Made by a program: the position numbers and the translations under genes. From contig SWDI01000003.1 in the NCBI GenBank assembly GCA_005116955.1, forward strand, positions 369,335 through 433,334: a DNA stretch of 64,000 nt, written 5' to 3'. The DNA comes from Nitrospira sp. (GTDB lineage Bacteria > Nitrospirota > Nitrospiria > Nitrospirales > Nitrospiraceae). Shown here piece after piece: positions 41,428 through 49,491 of this stretch. Position 1 is the stretch's first letter; every line of letters starts with the position of its first letter. Below the pieces are notes generated by a model that worked only from the letters and a program-made list of their open reading frames with translations, was not told the DNA's origin and ran no database searches.

Positions 41428-42624
41428 TTAGGCGCGGGCAAGTTTGGTTGCCCTTCGCAATTGCCCTACAGGCAACGATCTCGCGGCCACATGACCTGCA
41501 CGAATGGCTTGATTGTGCGACTTGCCTTGCTGGCGTTTCTTTTCATAGTAGCGTTGCGATTCCGGGATCTGCTTGCGATGCCGATCCACGGCGATCATCA
41601 TGGCGGCCTTCGCGCGGACGTTGACCTGTTTCGGCGGCTTGGAGCTGTGGCGTGTGCCAGAACTGTTGTCCAAGGTGGCCATGCCGAGATACAACGCTAG
41701 ACTGCTTTCCTGCTGGAAGCGTGTCACCGTCCCGATCTCCCCCGCGAGCTCGGCGGTGCAGATCGGGCCAAATCCCGGGAGCGAGGCGACCGTCGTGGCG
41801 ATCGTGGACTCCTGCGCGACCTGATGCATCGTCGTCTCCAAGGCCGCGATCTGTGCATCGAGGTCCAGCACCCGCTGGGCATCCTCCTGGATCATGGCCC
41901 CGACCCACTCCACCTCCGGACTCCACTGGGCCTGTGGCTGCCAGTCCTGAATGATGCGCGCATACGCTCGCCCCACACAGGGGATGTTCAAGAGGGTCGT
42001 TTTGCGAAGGCGCGTCAGTTGCGGAAGCGTGTCCGCACTGACCAACAAGTGCAGGAACCACTGGTTGCCGACTTCCCGCGTGAGATCGAGCAATCCTGGA
42101 CAGACTGCCTGGAGATCGGCTTGGAGCGTATTCAAGACCCGGACTCGTTCGTTCACCAGCCGCCGGCGCCGTCGTGTCAGCCGCTTCAAGCGCGCATTCG
42201 CCGCCGGCACTACGCCAACTTCCTGTAACACGGCTTTGGCTACCGGAAGATGCTCCCGCAGTTGAAACAACTCAAGCCCCTTGCGCGCATCCAGCCGATC
42301 GGTCTTGGCGGCCCCCGGAAAGATCTCTTTGAACCGGGCCAACTTGAGATTATTGATATTGTAGAGCCGATATCCGCGTGCCTGAATCAGCTGATCCAAC
42401 GGTCGCGCATACCCATTATAGCCTTCCATCGCGACAGCGACTGGCCCTGGGTAGTGTTGGTGATAGGTCTCGATGCGGGCGAAGAAGTGGGCAAAGCCTT
42501 CTGGGTGATGCGTGATTGCAAATTCTTCCAGCACGTCACCACTCGACAGCCCGATGGCGACATGGTGTCGTCGGGCACCCACATCTACACTAACTCGCAG
42601 TTCGACGGTTGATGTTGTGGCCAC
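41428..42624 (-). CDS. IS110-family transposase
   Basis: A 398-residue IS110-type recombinase: N-terminal DEDD RuvC-like domain (RVSVDVGARRHHVAIGL, AVAMEGYNGYARPLDQL, GAAKTDRLDARKG supply acidic residues) and the C-terminal transposase domain (LPGFGPICTAELAGEIGTV, YLGMATLDNSSGTR). GTG start at 42624 behind GAGGAGG. The C-terminal 25 residues diverge from the usual pattern, so the gene might be slightly altered at its end. Confidence 0.9.
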   Translation of the reverse strand: MATTSTVELRVSVDVGARRHHVAIGLSSGDVLEEFAITHHPEGFAHFFARIETYHQHYPGPVAVAMEGYNGYARPLDQLIQARGYRLYNINNLKLARFKEIFPGAAKTDRLDARKGLELFQLREHLPVAKAVLQEVGVVPAANARLKRLTRRRRRLVNERVRVLNTLQADLQAVCPGLLDLTREVGNQWFLHLLVSADTLPQLTRLRKTTLLNIPCVGRAYARIIQDWQPQAQWSPEVEWVGAMIQEDAQRVLDLDAQIAALETTMHQVAQESTIATTVASLPGFGPICTAELAGEIGTVTRFQQESSLALYLGMATLDNSSGTRHSSKPPKQVNVRAKAAMMIAVDRHRKQIPESQRYYEKKRQQGKSHNQAIRAGHVAARSLPVGQLRRATKLARA

Positions 42625-42644
42625 GTGACCCTCCTCTTGTAGAT

Positions 42645-42825
42645 CGGTGAGGCATCATCCCTCGGTCTCGTCTACAGTCAGAGCCACGTCTTCTGGGCAG
42701 AAGATGGCACCATCCCGGTCGACCCCTCGGATGATGCAGGTGACGGAGGCGGCATTTCAGGCAGAGTGTGCCTGACGACACAGGCCACGGACCCCACGAG
42801 CCACACCTCCGTCAGAAGCCCGTAT
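42645..42825 (-). ncRNA. Candidate bridge RNA of the IS110 element
   Basis: In the 5' non-coding end of the transposase transcript (minus strand) lie two large stem-loops in series. Stem B pairs 42742-42749 (GACGGAGG) with 42806-42813 (CCTCCGTC) and contains a terminal hairpin (CAGGCA/TGCCTG, 42758-42774). Stem A pairs 42652-42660 (GCATCATCC) with 42729-42737 (GGATGATGC) and encloses TCTTCTG/CAGAAGA. Known IS110 bridge RNAs have this layout: two loops upstream of the recombinase gene that bind target and donor DNA. No homology was available to test this. Confidence 0.5.
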
Positions 42826-42829
42826 ACCG

Positions 42830-43049
42830 GAAACATACTGCTCTGTCACCTACAAATTCCCATGGTAGACCCCAATGTAGATACGGACGCGCGCAGTCGA
42901 GGATCGACCAGGCCGCACTCGTGGAGCGAGCGAGCTTGGAAGGGCCATTATGGTGTTCGTTTGATCGGTGCTGCGGCGATAAAGGAATCCCGACTCTTTT
43001 TCGCATTTCAAAAATTGGTGAGTTGATGCCACAGAAAAGGTAGTTTCGT
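42830..43049. other. Intergenic stretch between the IS110 end and the HEPN gene
   Basis: About 220 bases; nothing identified in it beyond possible outer sequence of the IS element. Several frames are open but lack a start or family resemblance. Confidence 0.4.
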
Positions 43050-43694
43050 TTACTTACGGCGATGCAGCGAAGAGTCTGCGCAATGCTTTTGAATTGCGGA
43101 AATCAACAATAGACACACGCTTCTTATCTGCTCGATGATGTGGAGAATGTCCGAACGTGAGAAGCGACGCCCGACGTTCTCTGCGGTTTCTCTTCCATGT
43201 GAGATTGCGTTCCTATGGTCAACAACTTCATCTATTCTGTGCAAATGACGATTGCGTTGTGCAGGAGTTCGTTTGATGCCAAGTACGTCAAATATCAGCT
43301 GCAAATGTGAATGGCGGAAATGACTCCCGTCATACGGGAATACGGTATTTCCTACGCTAGCAAAATTGTCAGAAAAGACCTGATTGAATAATTTTAGCCG
43401 TCGATCCCAGACATCTTTGGGGGTGCAGTCCCGCAGGGATGTAAGTTCAGAGTCTAAAAATAGAGCCATTAATGAGGGAGTTAAGTCTTTTTTGGAGTGA
43501 TTATGAGAGACAAGAACGTCTATGGCAGTTTGAACTACTGTGCAAACAGTATATTCGTAAACAGAATACATTTGCACAAAGGCCAACCCTTTAGCGATCT
43601 GTGCTGCGTCCCCTTTCAATCCGTGCGCAGCTTTAAAAAAGGATTCAATCCCAGTAAAGCGATCTATGACCTCAGCTCGCAGGGGATCGAACAT
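43050..43694 (-). CDS. HEPN-domain protein (MAE_28990 type)
   Basis: A 214-residue protein from ATG 43694. Helical throughout, with DHRNAISHGRETAENVGRRF near residue 170: Arg-Asn-x3-His (RNAISH), the HEPN ribonuclease motif, as in the MAE_28990/MAE_18760 family. The group is found next to DUF262 genes, as here. Overlaps the DUF262 stop by 23 bases; a TTG start at 43730 is also possible. Likely an RNA-cleaving effector; the partner is probably the DUF262 protein. Confidence 0.7.
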   Translation of the reverse strand: MFDPLRAEVIDRFTGIESFFKAAHGLKGDAAQIAKGLAFVQMYSVYEYTVCTVVQTAIDVLVSHNHSKKDLTPSLMALFLDSELTSLRDCTPKDVWDRRLKLFNQVFSDNFASVGNTVFPYDGSHFRHSHLQLIFDVLGIKRTPAQRNRHLHRIDEVVDHRNAISHGRETAENVGRRFSRSDILHIIEQIRSVCLLLISAIQKHCADSSLHRRK

Positions 43695-44766
43695 ATTCTT
43701 TCCCAGCAAAATGATCCCTGCAGAACTCAATCCGTCCCTTAACAGCAGACCTGTCGTTTGTAGCTCCTGTTGTAAAGCTGCGCAGTGTATCCGACGCCAT
43801 CCATGAATCTAAATTCTTGATGACAAGGTGGTTCACTGTTCGAAGTGCGAGCGCCGCCCCAACTGTTATTCCTTCGTAGAGGTTCAGGGGGGTAGTTCCC
43901 TTTCGGCCTGGTCGGCTAAGGCCATCGGGGAAAGCTTTTGCGAGTTCTGCAAATGTGGCGTTAAATATTTTCTCTTTCTTTTTGTAGTCGAAGTTCTTGG
44001 AAGCCTCTGACATATAATCATTCAGGAACGAACTGACGCCGTGGTCAAATTCTTTGTATCGGTCAAGAAATGCGAAGAATCTCAGGACGCACTCCTCCGC
44101 AGTTCCATCTTTTTGCTGCAGCTGTGTAAGCTTAACAACTGTTTTGAAGTCGGCAGAATTAGCTAATGTCTCCAGCCTTTCAGCAAAGTCGCCTCGGTAG
44201 ACGCAGTCTCGAATCTCTTGTGGGGTTAGGGCAACACCGCCAGTGTTCAGGCGCTCAAATAAATCATATCGAACTACACTATCGCTCTTGTCATTAAGAG
44301 TGATTACCTTTAATGGCCTGGTCCGAAAGTGAAGCTGTATGTTAGCCGGAAGGTCTTCATATCGTAGCCCCTCAAATTCTGTGAGCTTCTGTAGATCGGT
44401 CAAAACTAATGCGTCCCCAACGCCTAACTTTTTCCGGGTCGCTGTAGCGCCAGCGAATTTGACAAGGGAGCTCAGTCGTTGAACTCCATCTACAACTTCC
44501 CAAGAATTGTCTTGGTTTGTTGCCATGAAAAGACTTGGGACTGGAATGCCTAGCAAGACAGACTCAATTAGCTGAGAGCATCGTTTAGGGTCCCATCTGA
44601 ATTGTCGTTGATAAGCTGGGGCAACCCAGATTTGCCCTTCATCAACCATTGCCAATAGCTGTTGTAGATGAATGTCGAAGGTGTCGAAATCTACTGTTCT
44701 GCGCTGCTCTTTTAATTGTTGATCGAGCTTCAACTGCTGTTGAGTGTTCTCTTTGAGGCTGGACAT
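43672..44766 (-). CDS. DUF262 (ParB-like NTP-binding) protein
   Basis: A 364-residue DUF262 protein as in the N-terminal half of GmrSD-type and many defence proteins. It has the core PAYQRQFRWDPKRCSQLIES, then VLLGIPVPSLF, WEVVDGVQRLSSLVKF and FERLNTGGVALTPQEIRDCV. ATG at 44766 is preferred over a start 43 codons upstream. No C-terminal nuclease domain of the DUF1524 (HNH) type is seen, so the nuclease role may be taken by the adjacent HEPN protein. Confidence 0.85.
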   Translation of the reverse strand: MSSLKENTQQQLKLDQQLKEQRRTVDFDTFDIHLQQLLAMVDEGQIWVAPAYQRQFRWDPKRCSQLIESVLLGIPVPSLFMATNQDNSWEVVDGVQRLSSLVKFAGATATRKKLGVGDALVLTDLQKLTEFEGLRYEDLPANIQLHFRTRPLKVITLNDKSDSVVRYDLFERLNTGGVALTPQEIRDCVYRGDFAERLETLANSADFKTVVKLTQLQQKDGTAEECVLRFFAFLDRYKEFDHGVSSFLNDYMSEASKNFDYKKKEKIFNATFAELAKAFPDGLSRPGRKGTTPLNLYEGITVGAALALRTVNHLVIKNLDSWMASDTLRSFTTGATNDRSAVKGRIEFCRDHFAGKEYVRSPAS

Positions 44767-44931
44767 ATTTACCCCACTCTTCGTGTATTTAGAGTCCCAG
44801 ATGGTAGCCGTTGTTCCCAACTTACTCAAGTTGTTACATTCTTTCCAGGCTCTAGAAAACAGAAAAAGAGGGTTCAAAACAGCAACATTCTGCATTTCTG
44901 TTTGCCGTGTCAGCGCGTGTATCGGCGCTGG

Positions 44932-45696
44932 CTAGTCTTTACTGCGGCTGCCCAAGAACGTGACGACGTGACCTCGGAGCGCGGCAACGAATCGCTGAAA
45001 GTTGAGGTCTTCTGCCGGCTGTGTGATTTTTGTCTTTGGTGAGTTGGTGGCCAGCATGAAACAGGCTGCGGTATACAGCCGCTCCAGCACCAGACGGCGA
45101 CACAGAAGTTCGTAGCGCTTGCTGTAGGAGACGCCTTTGTACCGCCGGAGGGCTGCTGTATCCTGGAAATGTGCTTCGCCACGGAACTCAGGGTCTACTT
45201 GGAAGTATGGTTCCTTGTTGGCAACAGGGATTTTGACATTGTCACGATCCTCTAAGAGGAACAGATAGCCAAGAAATGGAGGAGGCGCTTGACCAAAGCG
45301 GCCTTCTCGGAAAGCCGTCCAAATATCTTTGGCGCTGCCCACCGCTTCTTCCGAACGATTGTTTACATTGTTGCCGATCGATTTGCCGGCTTGGGACTTA
45401 AACTCCATCGCTAAGACCAATGCGCCGTTGGAAACGACGATGAGATCCCACTTTTTTGTGGCTCTGAAGTACCCCGGGAGCTCAAGCGCGGTCCTTGTGC
45501 GGATATCGACCTGATTCAATCCGGCTTCGCAGAGAATGTCCGAAACCAAGACTTCCAGGGCACCCATCTGAGTGCCTCCTGTGACTTCGCCTCTGGTGCC
45601 GGCATCGATTTTCCCTGACTGAACCTGCTTCTCTTTATTTTTCCTGCGGGCGTTCCAATAGCCTTGGACGGCGGCTTGCAATCTCTTGTCAATGTT
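44932..45696 (-). CDS. XhoI/PaeR7I-like type II restriction endonuclease
   Basis: A 254-residue PaeR7I/XhoI-family endonuclease, which by family would cut C^TCGAG. Family segments: KIDAGTRGEVTGGTQMGALE, KKWDLIVVSNGALVLAMEFKS (PD-ExK-like: Asp, then Glu-Phe-Lys), then NNVNNRSEEAVGSAKDIWTA and YLFLLEDRDNVKIPV. TTG at 45696 is preferred over ATG 45732, as GGAGG lies six bases before it. It overlaps the methyltransferase stop. Confidence 0.9.
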   Translation of the reverse strand, partial: NIDKRLQAAVQGYWNARRKNKEKQVQSGKIDAGTRGEVTGGTQMGALEVLVSDILCEAGLNQVDIRTRTALELPGYFRATKKWDLIVVSNGALVLAMEFKSQAGKSIGNNVNNRSEEAVGSAKDIWTAFREGRFGQAPPPFLGYLFLLEDRDNVKIPVANKEPYFQVDPEFRGEAHFQDTAALRRYKGVSYSKRYELLCRRLVLERLYTAACFMLATNSPKTKITQPAEDLNFQRFVAALRGHVVTFLGSRSKD

Positions 45697-47398
45697 CAAG
45701 CGCGGCCTCCAACGTGCGAGCGGTGACTCCATAGAGGTCCAATGCCGCTTGGGTCGCGCGAGGCCTATCCCGCAGACGGAAGGCGTCTCTCAATTCATGT
45801 GACTGGATCTTGGACAAGGACTTTGGCGCAGGGACTCGAATACGCCGTAGGTATTGCGCTTGGAAGCGCAAGTAGCCGCCTCGCATGCGGACTCCATAGG
45901 ATTCGACAAAAAACTGTCCCACCTTCGACAACAGGAGGCCGCCGAGTACTTCCAGGTCCCACTCCTCCGACTGAATGAAATACAGATTGTGGTGAGGATA
46001 TGTTTCGCCACGATCTAAGACCGGTTCGAGGGTGCTTTTGATATCCGGAATATACAGTTTGTGGGTGTGAGTGAGCGTGTGGTTAACGCGGTCGATCGTC
46101 TTATACCATTTGTCGACGCTTTTCTCCGCAGTGTGGCGTTTCTTCAGGGCTTCGGCATGCCGCTCGTAGTAGGCCTGCAACTTAGGATAGGTCTTCAGAT
46201 TGACCAGCCCATCGTGGTTCCATGGATTCACGAGATAGTGTCCGGACCACCGTACCGTTCCGTCCGTCAGATCTTTCGCAAGTGCAAGCTTCAGCAGGCG
46301 GGGAGGTTCCACCAGGTCCGCATCTGTTGTGATGTAGACTCGATCGTTCCCAGTAGCCACGCCGATCCCGACCTTGGCATTCATTTCAAGGGGAGAAAAC
46401 TGATCTTCCAGTTGTCGAAGGAGTGCCAGTTGTTCCGGCGAATGGCAGGGCCAGGGGTCTGATCCTTTGAACCATGTATGTACGACGGCTCGATGGATGC
46501 CCTGGGGCAGGATGGTTTGGCTGGTTGTCTGGAGCGTTGTTGCCAATTCTCCTGGTTGAACATTTTCAGCATCCTGATCGGCGTTTGCCACAATGGTGGA
46601 TTGCTGTTTTGCGTGCCGAATCACCGTGATGGCAGGATAGGCGTCCACTTCATCATCAAAGGCATTGGCGTGGTGCATACTGAGGAGCATCTCGACGCTG
46701 TACGCCGAACTAATCAGTTGGCGCAGTTCAGCCCCATATTGGTTACGCATCCATCGATCTGCGCAGATGAAGGTGCACACCCCGCCAGTTTTCAACTGCC
46801 GAAGGGCGGCTTCGAAGAATGCCACGTACAGGTCGGCTCGTCCGCGCATTGCGGGATACGCACTTCGGTAGACTGAGGCGGTCTCTTCTGGAATATCCTC
46901 AAGGCGCACATACGGAGGATTGCCGACAATGAAATCGGCTCGTCTCGTGTCGGCATCAAGGAGGTAATCTCCGTTTACTACCCACGCTTCAGCCAGTTTC
47001 TTTGCGAGTAGGCTCTTCGCTCCGTGATCCACTAGAAGATCTTGAGCGACAGTGCGGGCATGAGCCGCACTCTTCTCATCCAGTTCGTAGGCGATGAGAG
47101 AGTCTTGGCAATCCGATAACGGTCGACCCAGCTTCCGGCACGATTTCACTAGGCGCTCAATCATGGGACCGAGAAACGCGCCATCGCCGGCTGCTGGTTC
47201 GATGGCCAGGCTGTCCACTATGTTGGTATTCGAGCAATAGCCGCTTAAGTCCAGAAGTAGTTCAACGACCCAACGCTTTGTGTAGACGACCCCTTTCGGC
47301 TCAGCTGCTGATACAGAAGGTGGACGTCGGAGAGGCGCGATCAACGGAAGCTGTATACCTCGTGTTAAGACTGATGGACTAAAATGGTTGTCTGACAC
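45689..47398 (-). CDS. N6-adenine DNA methyltransferase of the XhoI-like system
   Basis: A 569-residue gamma-type amino methyltransferase: GVVYTKRWVVELLLDLSGY (N-terminal motif), LAIEPAAGDGAFLGPMIERL (motif I), DFIVGNPPYVRLEDIPEE (catalytic NPPY), GGVCTFICADRWMRNQYGAE, and a long C-terminal target-recognition part. As a partner to the XhoI-like endonuclease it would protect CTCGAG. GTG start at 47398. Overlaps the endonuclease gene. Confidence 0.92.
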   Translation of the reverse strand: MSDNHFSPSVLTRGIQLPLIAPLRRPPSVSAAEPKGVVYTKRWVVELLLDLSGYCSNTNIVDSLAIEPAAGDGAFLGPMIERLVKSCRKLGRPLSDCQDSLIAYELDEKSAAHARTVAQDLLVDHGAKSLLAKKLAEAWVVNGDYLLDADTRRADFIVGNPPYVRLEDIPEETASVYRSAYPAMRGRADLYVAFFEAALRQLKTGGVCTFICADRWMRNQYGAELRQLISSAYSVEMLLSMHHANAFDDEVDAYPAITVIRHAKQQSTIVANADQDAENVQPGELATTLQTTSQTILPQGIHRAVVHTWFKGSDPWPCHSPEQLALLRQLEDQFSPLEMNAKVGIGVATGNDRVYITTDADLVEPPRLLKLALAKDLTDGTVRWSGHYLVNPWNHDGLVNLKTYPKLQAYYERHAEALKKRHTAEKSVDKWYKTIDRVNHTLTHTHKLYIPDIKSTLEPVLDRGETYPHHNLYFIQSEEWDLEVLGGLLLSKVGQFFVESYGVRMRGGYLRFQAQYLRRIRVPAPKSLSKIQSHELRDAFRLRDRPRATQAALDLYGVTARTLEAALEH

Positions 47399-47495
47399 GA
47401 GGGCCTCGATCTCTCCGAGGAGGTCTGGTGGAAAAAGAGTGGCTGATAGTAGCTTGTCTGTGCTTTTCCTTCAAGGTTCGGTCAGGAGGTGTATT

Positions 47496-47582
47496 ATGTA
47501 TTACGATCAGTACTACGAAGACCAGACAGGTGGCGGGCTAGTTACAGGCTGGGACATGTCGCCTTTTTTCAGCGGTTGCTAA
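47496..47582 (+). CDS. 28-residue peptide gene with strong ribosome-binding site
   Basis: A 28-codon frame beginning MYYDQYYEDQTGGG and ending PFFSGC-stop. CAGGAGGTGTATT precedes the ATG, a near-perfect Shine-Dalgarno with optimal spacing. The peptide is Tyr/Asp-rich with a Gly-Gly-Gly hinge and a terminal Cys. Unknown function; too short for family assignment. Its 3' end belongs to a direct repeat found again at 48987. Confidence 0.5.
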   Translation: MYYDQYYEDQTGGGLVTGWDMSPFFSGC

Positions 47583-47609
47583 GATCCGAACATCAGAATA
47601 ACTTACGTA
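47566..47609 (+). repeat. Direct repeat, left copy
   Basis: TTTTCAGCGGTTGCTAAGAT, then CCGAACATCAGAATAACTT, ACGTA. It matches the copy at 48987-49029 at most positions. It includes the last codons and stop of the short peptide gene. Confidence 0.65.
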
Positions 47610-47681
47610 GGTAATTTGGTCTGCTTTGAGTATTGACTTCTTATGTTCTGAAACGAGTGCCGTCCGGTTTCATCAGCGTTT

Positions 47682-47777
47682 CTAGATTTCTCGCCGGTGT
47701 CCAACTCGCAAGACGACGATCTCTTGGCCATTCAGATCGAAGCCGACACGGTAATTTCCAATCCGAGACCGAGTGGA
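47682..47777 (-). pseudogene. RelE-family toxin remnant
   Basis: On the minus strand, after an in-frame stop, one frame reads RSRIGNYRVGFDLNGQEIVV then LRVGHRREI and a stop. This is the C-terminal half of a RelE/ParE toxin (LRxGxYRVxFDxxGxxIVVLRVGHRREI). No N-terminal half or antitoxin remains. Confidence 0.7.
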
Positions 47778-47825
47778 TCACAATTCTGCTTGCTTAAGCG
47801 GTGCGGCGTGGGCGAGAGGACGCGA

Positions 47826-48899
47826 TCACTTCTTATAGTTGACCCGTGATACGGGATCAACCTGATGAGGCGCGCGTTGAATCGATTGACGGACGCGGTT
47901 CATGGGCGGCACGGGCGGTTTTTCGATGGCGACCTCGGTCGGCCCGTTTCCAGAAGGAGCGGTTCCGATTTCGGCAAAGACACCGCGATGGTCCGAGGGC
48001 CAGAGAGCATCGCCGTTCGGGAGCCGGCCGGGCTGGTCAAATGCCAGACGGCTTGAACGCACGACCGAGCTTCCATTGGTACTTCCATCAAACAGGAAAA
48101 TAAAATCGACACGGCGATCGGCCGTGGGCCATTCGACTTGGATATTTTGCCAGACGGTTCCTCCGGGTACTCCCGGATTCGCGATCCGGAAGGCGTCGAT
48201 GAATCCCGGCTCTTTCTGCCATTCGGTGAGGACTGGAGATTGCTCTCCGGTATTCAAGTCGCCCATCAAAATGGCTCGCCCCGTTCCTCGATGTTCGCGG
48301 AACAGTTCGCCAACTCGTTGGAGTTGGCATTCGTCGCCTTTCGACGTGTGGGCGGAAAAGATTTGGGTCGGCCCATCGGGAGCCTTAATCTCGGCTCGCA
48401 GAAGAATGCGGGGGTCCATGCGACGTGGGCACCGAGGCAGGTCGTAGACTGCTGAGGTGACGATGGGATAGCGGCTCAGGATGGCCGGTCCTTCTTTGAA
48501 GCCGATGGCTGAGGTGATCAGTTGATCCACAAAACCAATGCCGAAGATATGTTCGGTTGCAGGAGCGAACACCATCTGGTACCCGAGTGCCTCAGCGATT
48601 CGTTGAGGCACGTTGCCATGCTTTCGGCTGTCTGACGCTTCTTGAAGTGCGATGACGTCAGGTTGCAAACGCTTCAGTTCTTGGATGGATATGTCGAGTC
48701 GTTCCTCGAGATGGGTGCCGCTCTCGAAGAATCCTGACCAGGCTCCATCGTGCAGCAGGTTGTAGGTCAAGACTCGCAGTGGAGGCGAATCTCCTCGGCC
48801 TTCTTCAGCGTGCGTTACGGGACTGCAGAGCAGTAGGATGGCGGCCAGCCACGGGAGCGTATACGAGAAGCGGTTGACCATGGGTGATACACGTAACAT
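47826..48899 (-). CDS. Exported endonuclease/exonuclease/phosphatase-family protein
   Basis: A 357-residue exported protein with a signal peptide (LPWLAAILLLCSPVTHAEEG) and the EEP (DNase I/sphingomyelinase-like) fold: LRVLTYNLLHD, LQPDVIALQEASDS, AILMGDLNTGEQSPVLTEWQ, and the C-terminal ALWPSDHRGVFAEI with the catalytic His. Substrate may be DNA, phospholipid or inositol phosphate. The segment from here to 47566 is bracketed by the direct repeats. Confidence 0.88.
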   Translation of the reverse strand: MLRVSPMVNRFSYTLPWLAAILLLCSPVTHAEEGRGDSPPLRVLTYNLLHDGAWSGFFESGTHLEERLDISIQELKRLQPDVIALQEASDSRKHGNVPQRIAEALGYQMVFAPATEHIFGIGFVDQLITSAIGFKEGPAILSRYPIVTSAVYDLPRCPRRMDPRILLRAEIKAPDGPTQIFSAHTSKGDECQLQRVGELFREHRGTGRAILMGDLNTGEQSPVLTEWQKEPGFIDAFRIANPGVPGGTVWQNIQVEWPTADRRVDFIFLFDGSTNGSSVVRSSRLAFDQPGRLPNGDALWPSDHRGVFAEIGTAPSGNGPTEVAIEKPPVPPMNRVRQSIQRAPHQVDPVSRVNYKK

Positions 48900-48986
48900 A
48901 CGCCTCTCTCCTAAATCTTTCCACAGTGAATACGTATGATGTGATTTGGCGATTGACGCTGATCCTGGTTCCGTCCTTGCGCCGTC

Positions 48987-49029
48987 TTTTCAGCGGGTGC
49001 TAAGATCCGATCAACAGAATCATTTCGTA
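48987..49029 (+). repeat. Direct repeat, right copy
   Basis: TTTTCAGCGGGTGCTAAGAT, then CCGATCAACAGAATCATTT, CGTA, closely matching 47566-47609. It translates in one frame as LFSGC-stop, a relic of the 3' end of the short peptide gene. Confidence 0.65.
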
Positions 49030-49046
49030 CCTGTTTCAGAAACATC

Positions 49047-49313
49047 ATGCCAAACATTACATTACTCGTGTCGCCCAGTTGTGGAGCCTGTCCATCGGCC
49101 AAAAGTCTGTGGAAGCAGTTGCGCGTGAAGTACAGCTTCTCCTATCGTGAAGTGGATATCACCACGAAAGACGGCCAGGAGCTGGCCGACCGTCATTCTG
49201 TTCGTGCCGTGCCAGCGACGATCATCGATGGGCGCCTGACGTTCGTCGGTGTCCCAAGTCGAGAAAGCGCGGAGAAAGCCATTCAATTGAAGATCAAACA
49301 GCGAGAAGGGTAG
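49047..49313 (+). CDS. Thioredoxin/glutaredoxin-like protein
   Basis: An 88-residue thioredoxin-fold protein with the active-site motif SCGACPSAK, then the cis-Pro loop VRAVPATIIDG and GVPSRESAEKAIQLK. The C-G-A-C motif sits at residues 12-15. It resembles small redoxin-like proteins of the glutaredoxin-like NrdH/thioredoxin group. The start ATG is 49047. A small zinc-ribbon gene follows within 7 bases. Confidence 0.85.
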   Translation: MPNITLLVSPSCGACPSAKSLWKQLRVKYSFSYREVDITTKDGQELADRHSVRAVPATIIDGRLTFVGVPSRESAEKAIQLKIKQREG

Positions 49314-49319
49314 GGAGCC

Positions 49320-49475
49320 ATGGACGAATACGAGAACGAGCTCCCGGATCTTCCACTCATATCCAAGGGGCCTCCACCGGATTGCCCGATCTGCGCCGAT
49401 CCCATGTCGTTTATCGACGGCGACTGGGCCTGTGTTGACTGCAACGGCGAGCTCTTGGGGCCGGAGACCGGGTAG
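49320..49475 (+). CDS. 51-residue zinc-ribbon protein
   Basis: A 51-codon frame: acidic N-terminus (DEYENELPDLP) and two Cys pairs (CPIC, then DWACVDCNGE) likely binding one zinc. TAGGGAGCC precedes the ATG at 49320. Located between the redoxin-like gene and addB, probably in one operon. Function unknown. Confidence 0.65.
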   Translation: MDEYENELPDLPLISKGPPPDCPICADPMSFIDGDWACVDCNGELLGPETG

Positions 49476-49491
49476 CGTACAATGACTCGCC

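Larger units (their letters stand above)
41428..42830 (-). mobile_element. IS110-family insertion element (outer ends not resolved)
   Basis: It consists of the transposase gene and the structured non-coding end upstream of it. IS110 elements have no true inverted repeats, and I could not identify the dinucleotide core repeats at the ends, so the outer limits are approximate. Confidence 0.6.

Noticed and set aside
42766-43043. Two overlapping plus-strand frames of about 90 codons next to the IS110 element
   Set aside because: They run through the structured RNA region, have no start context and no resemblance to known proteins.
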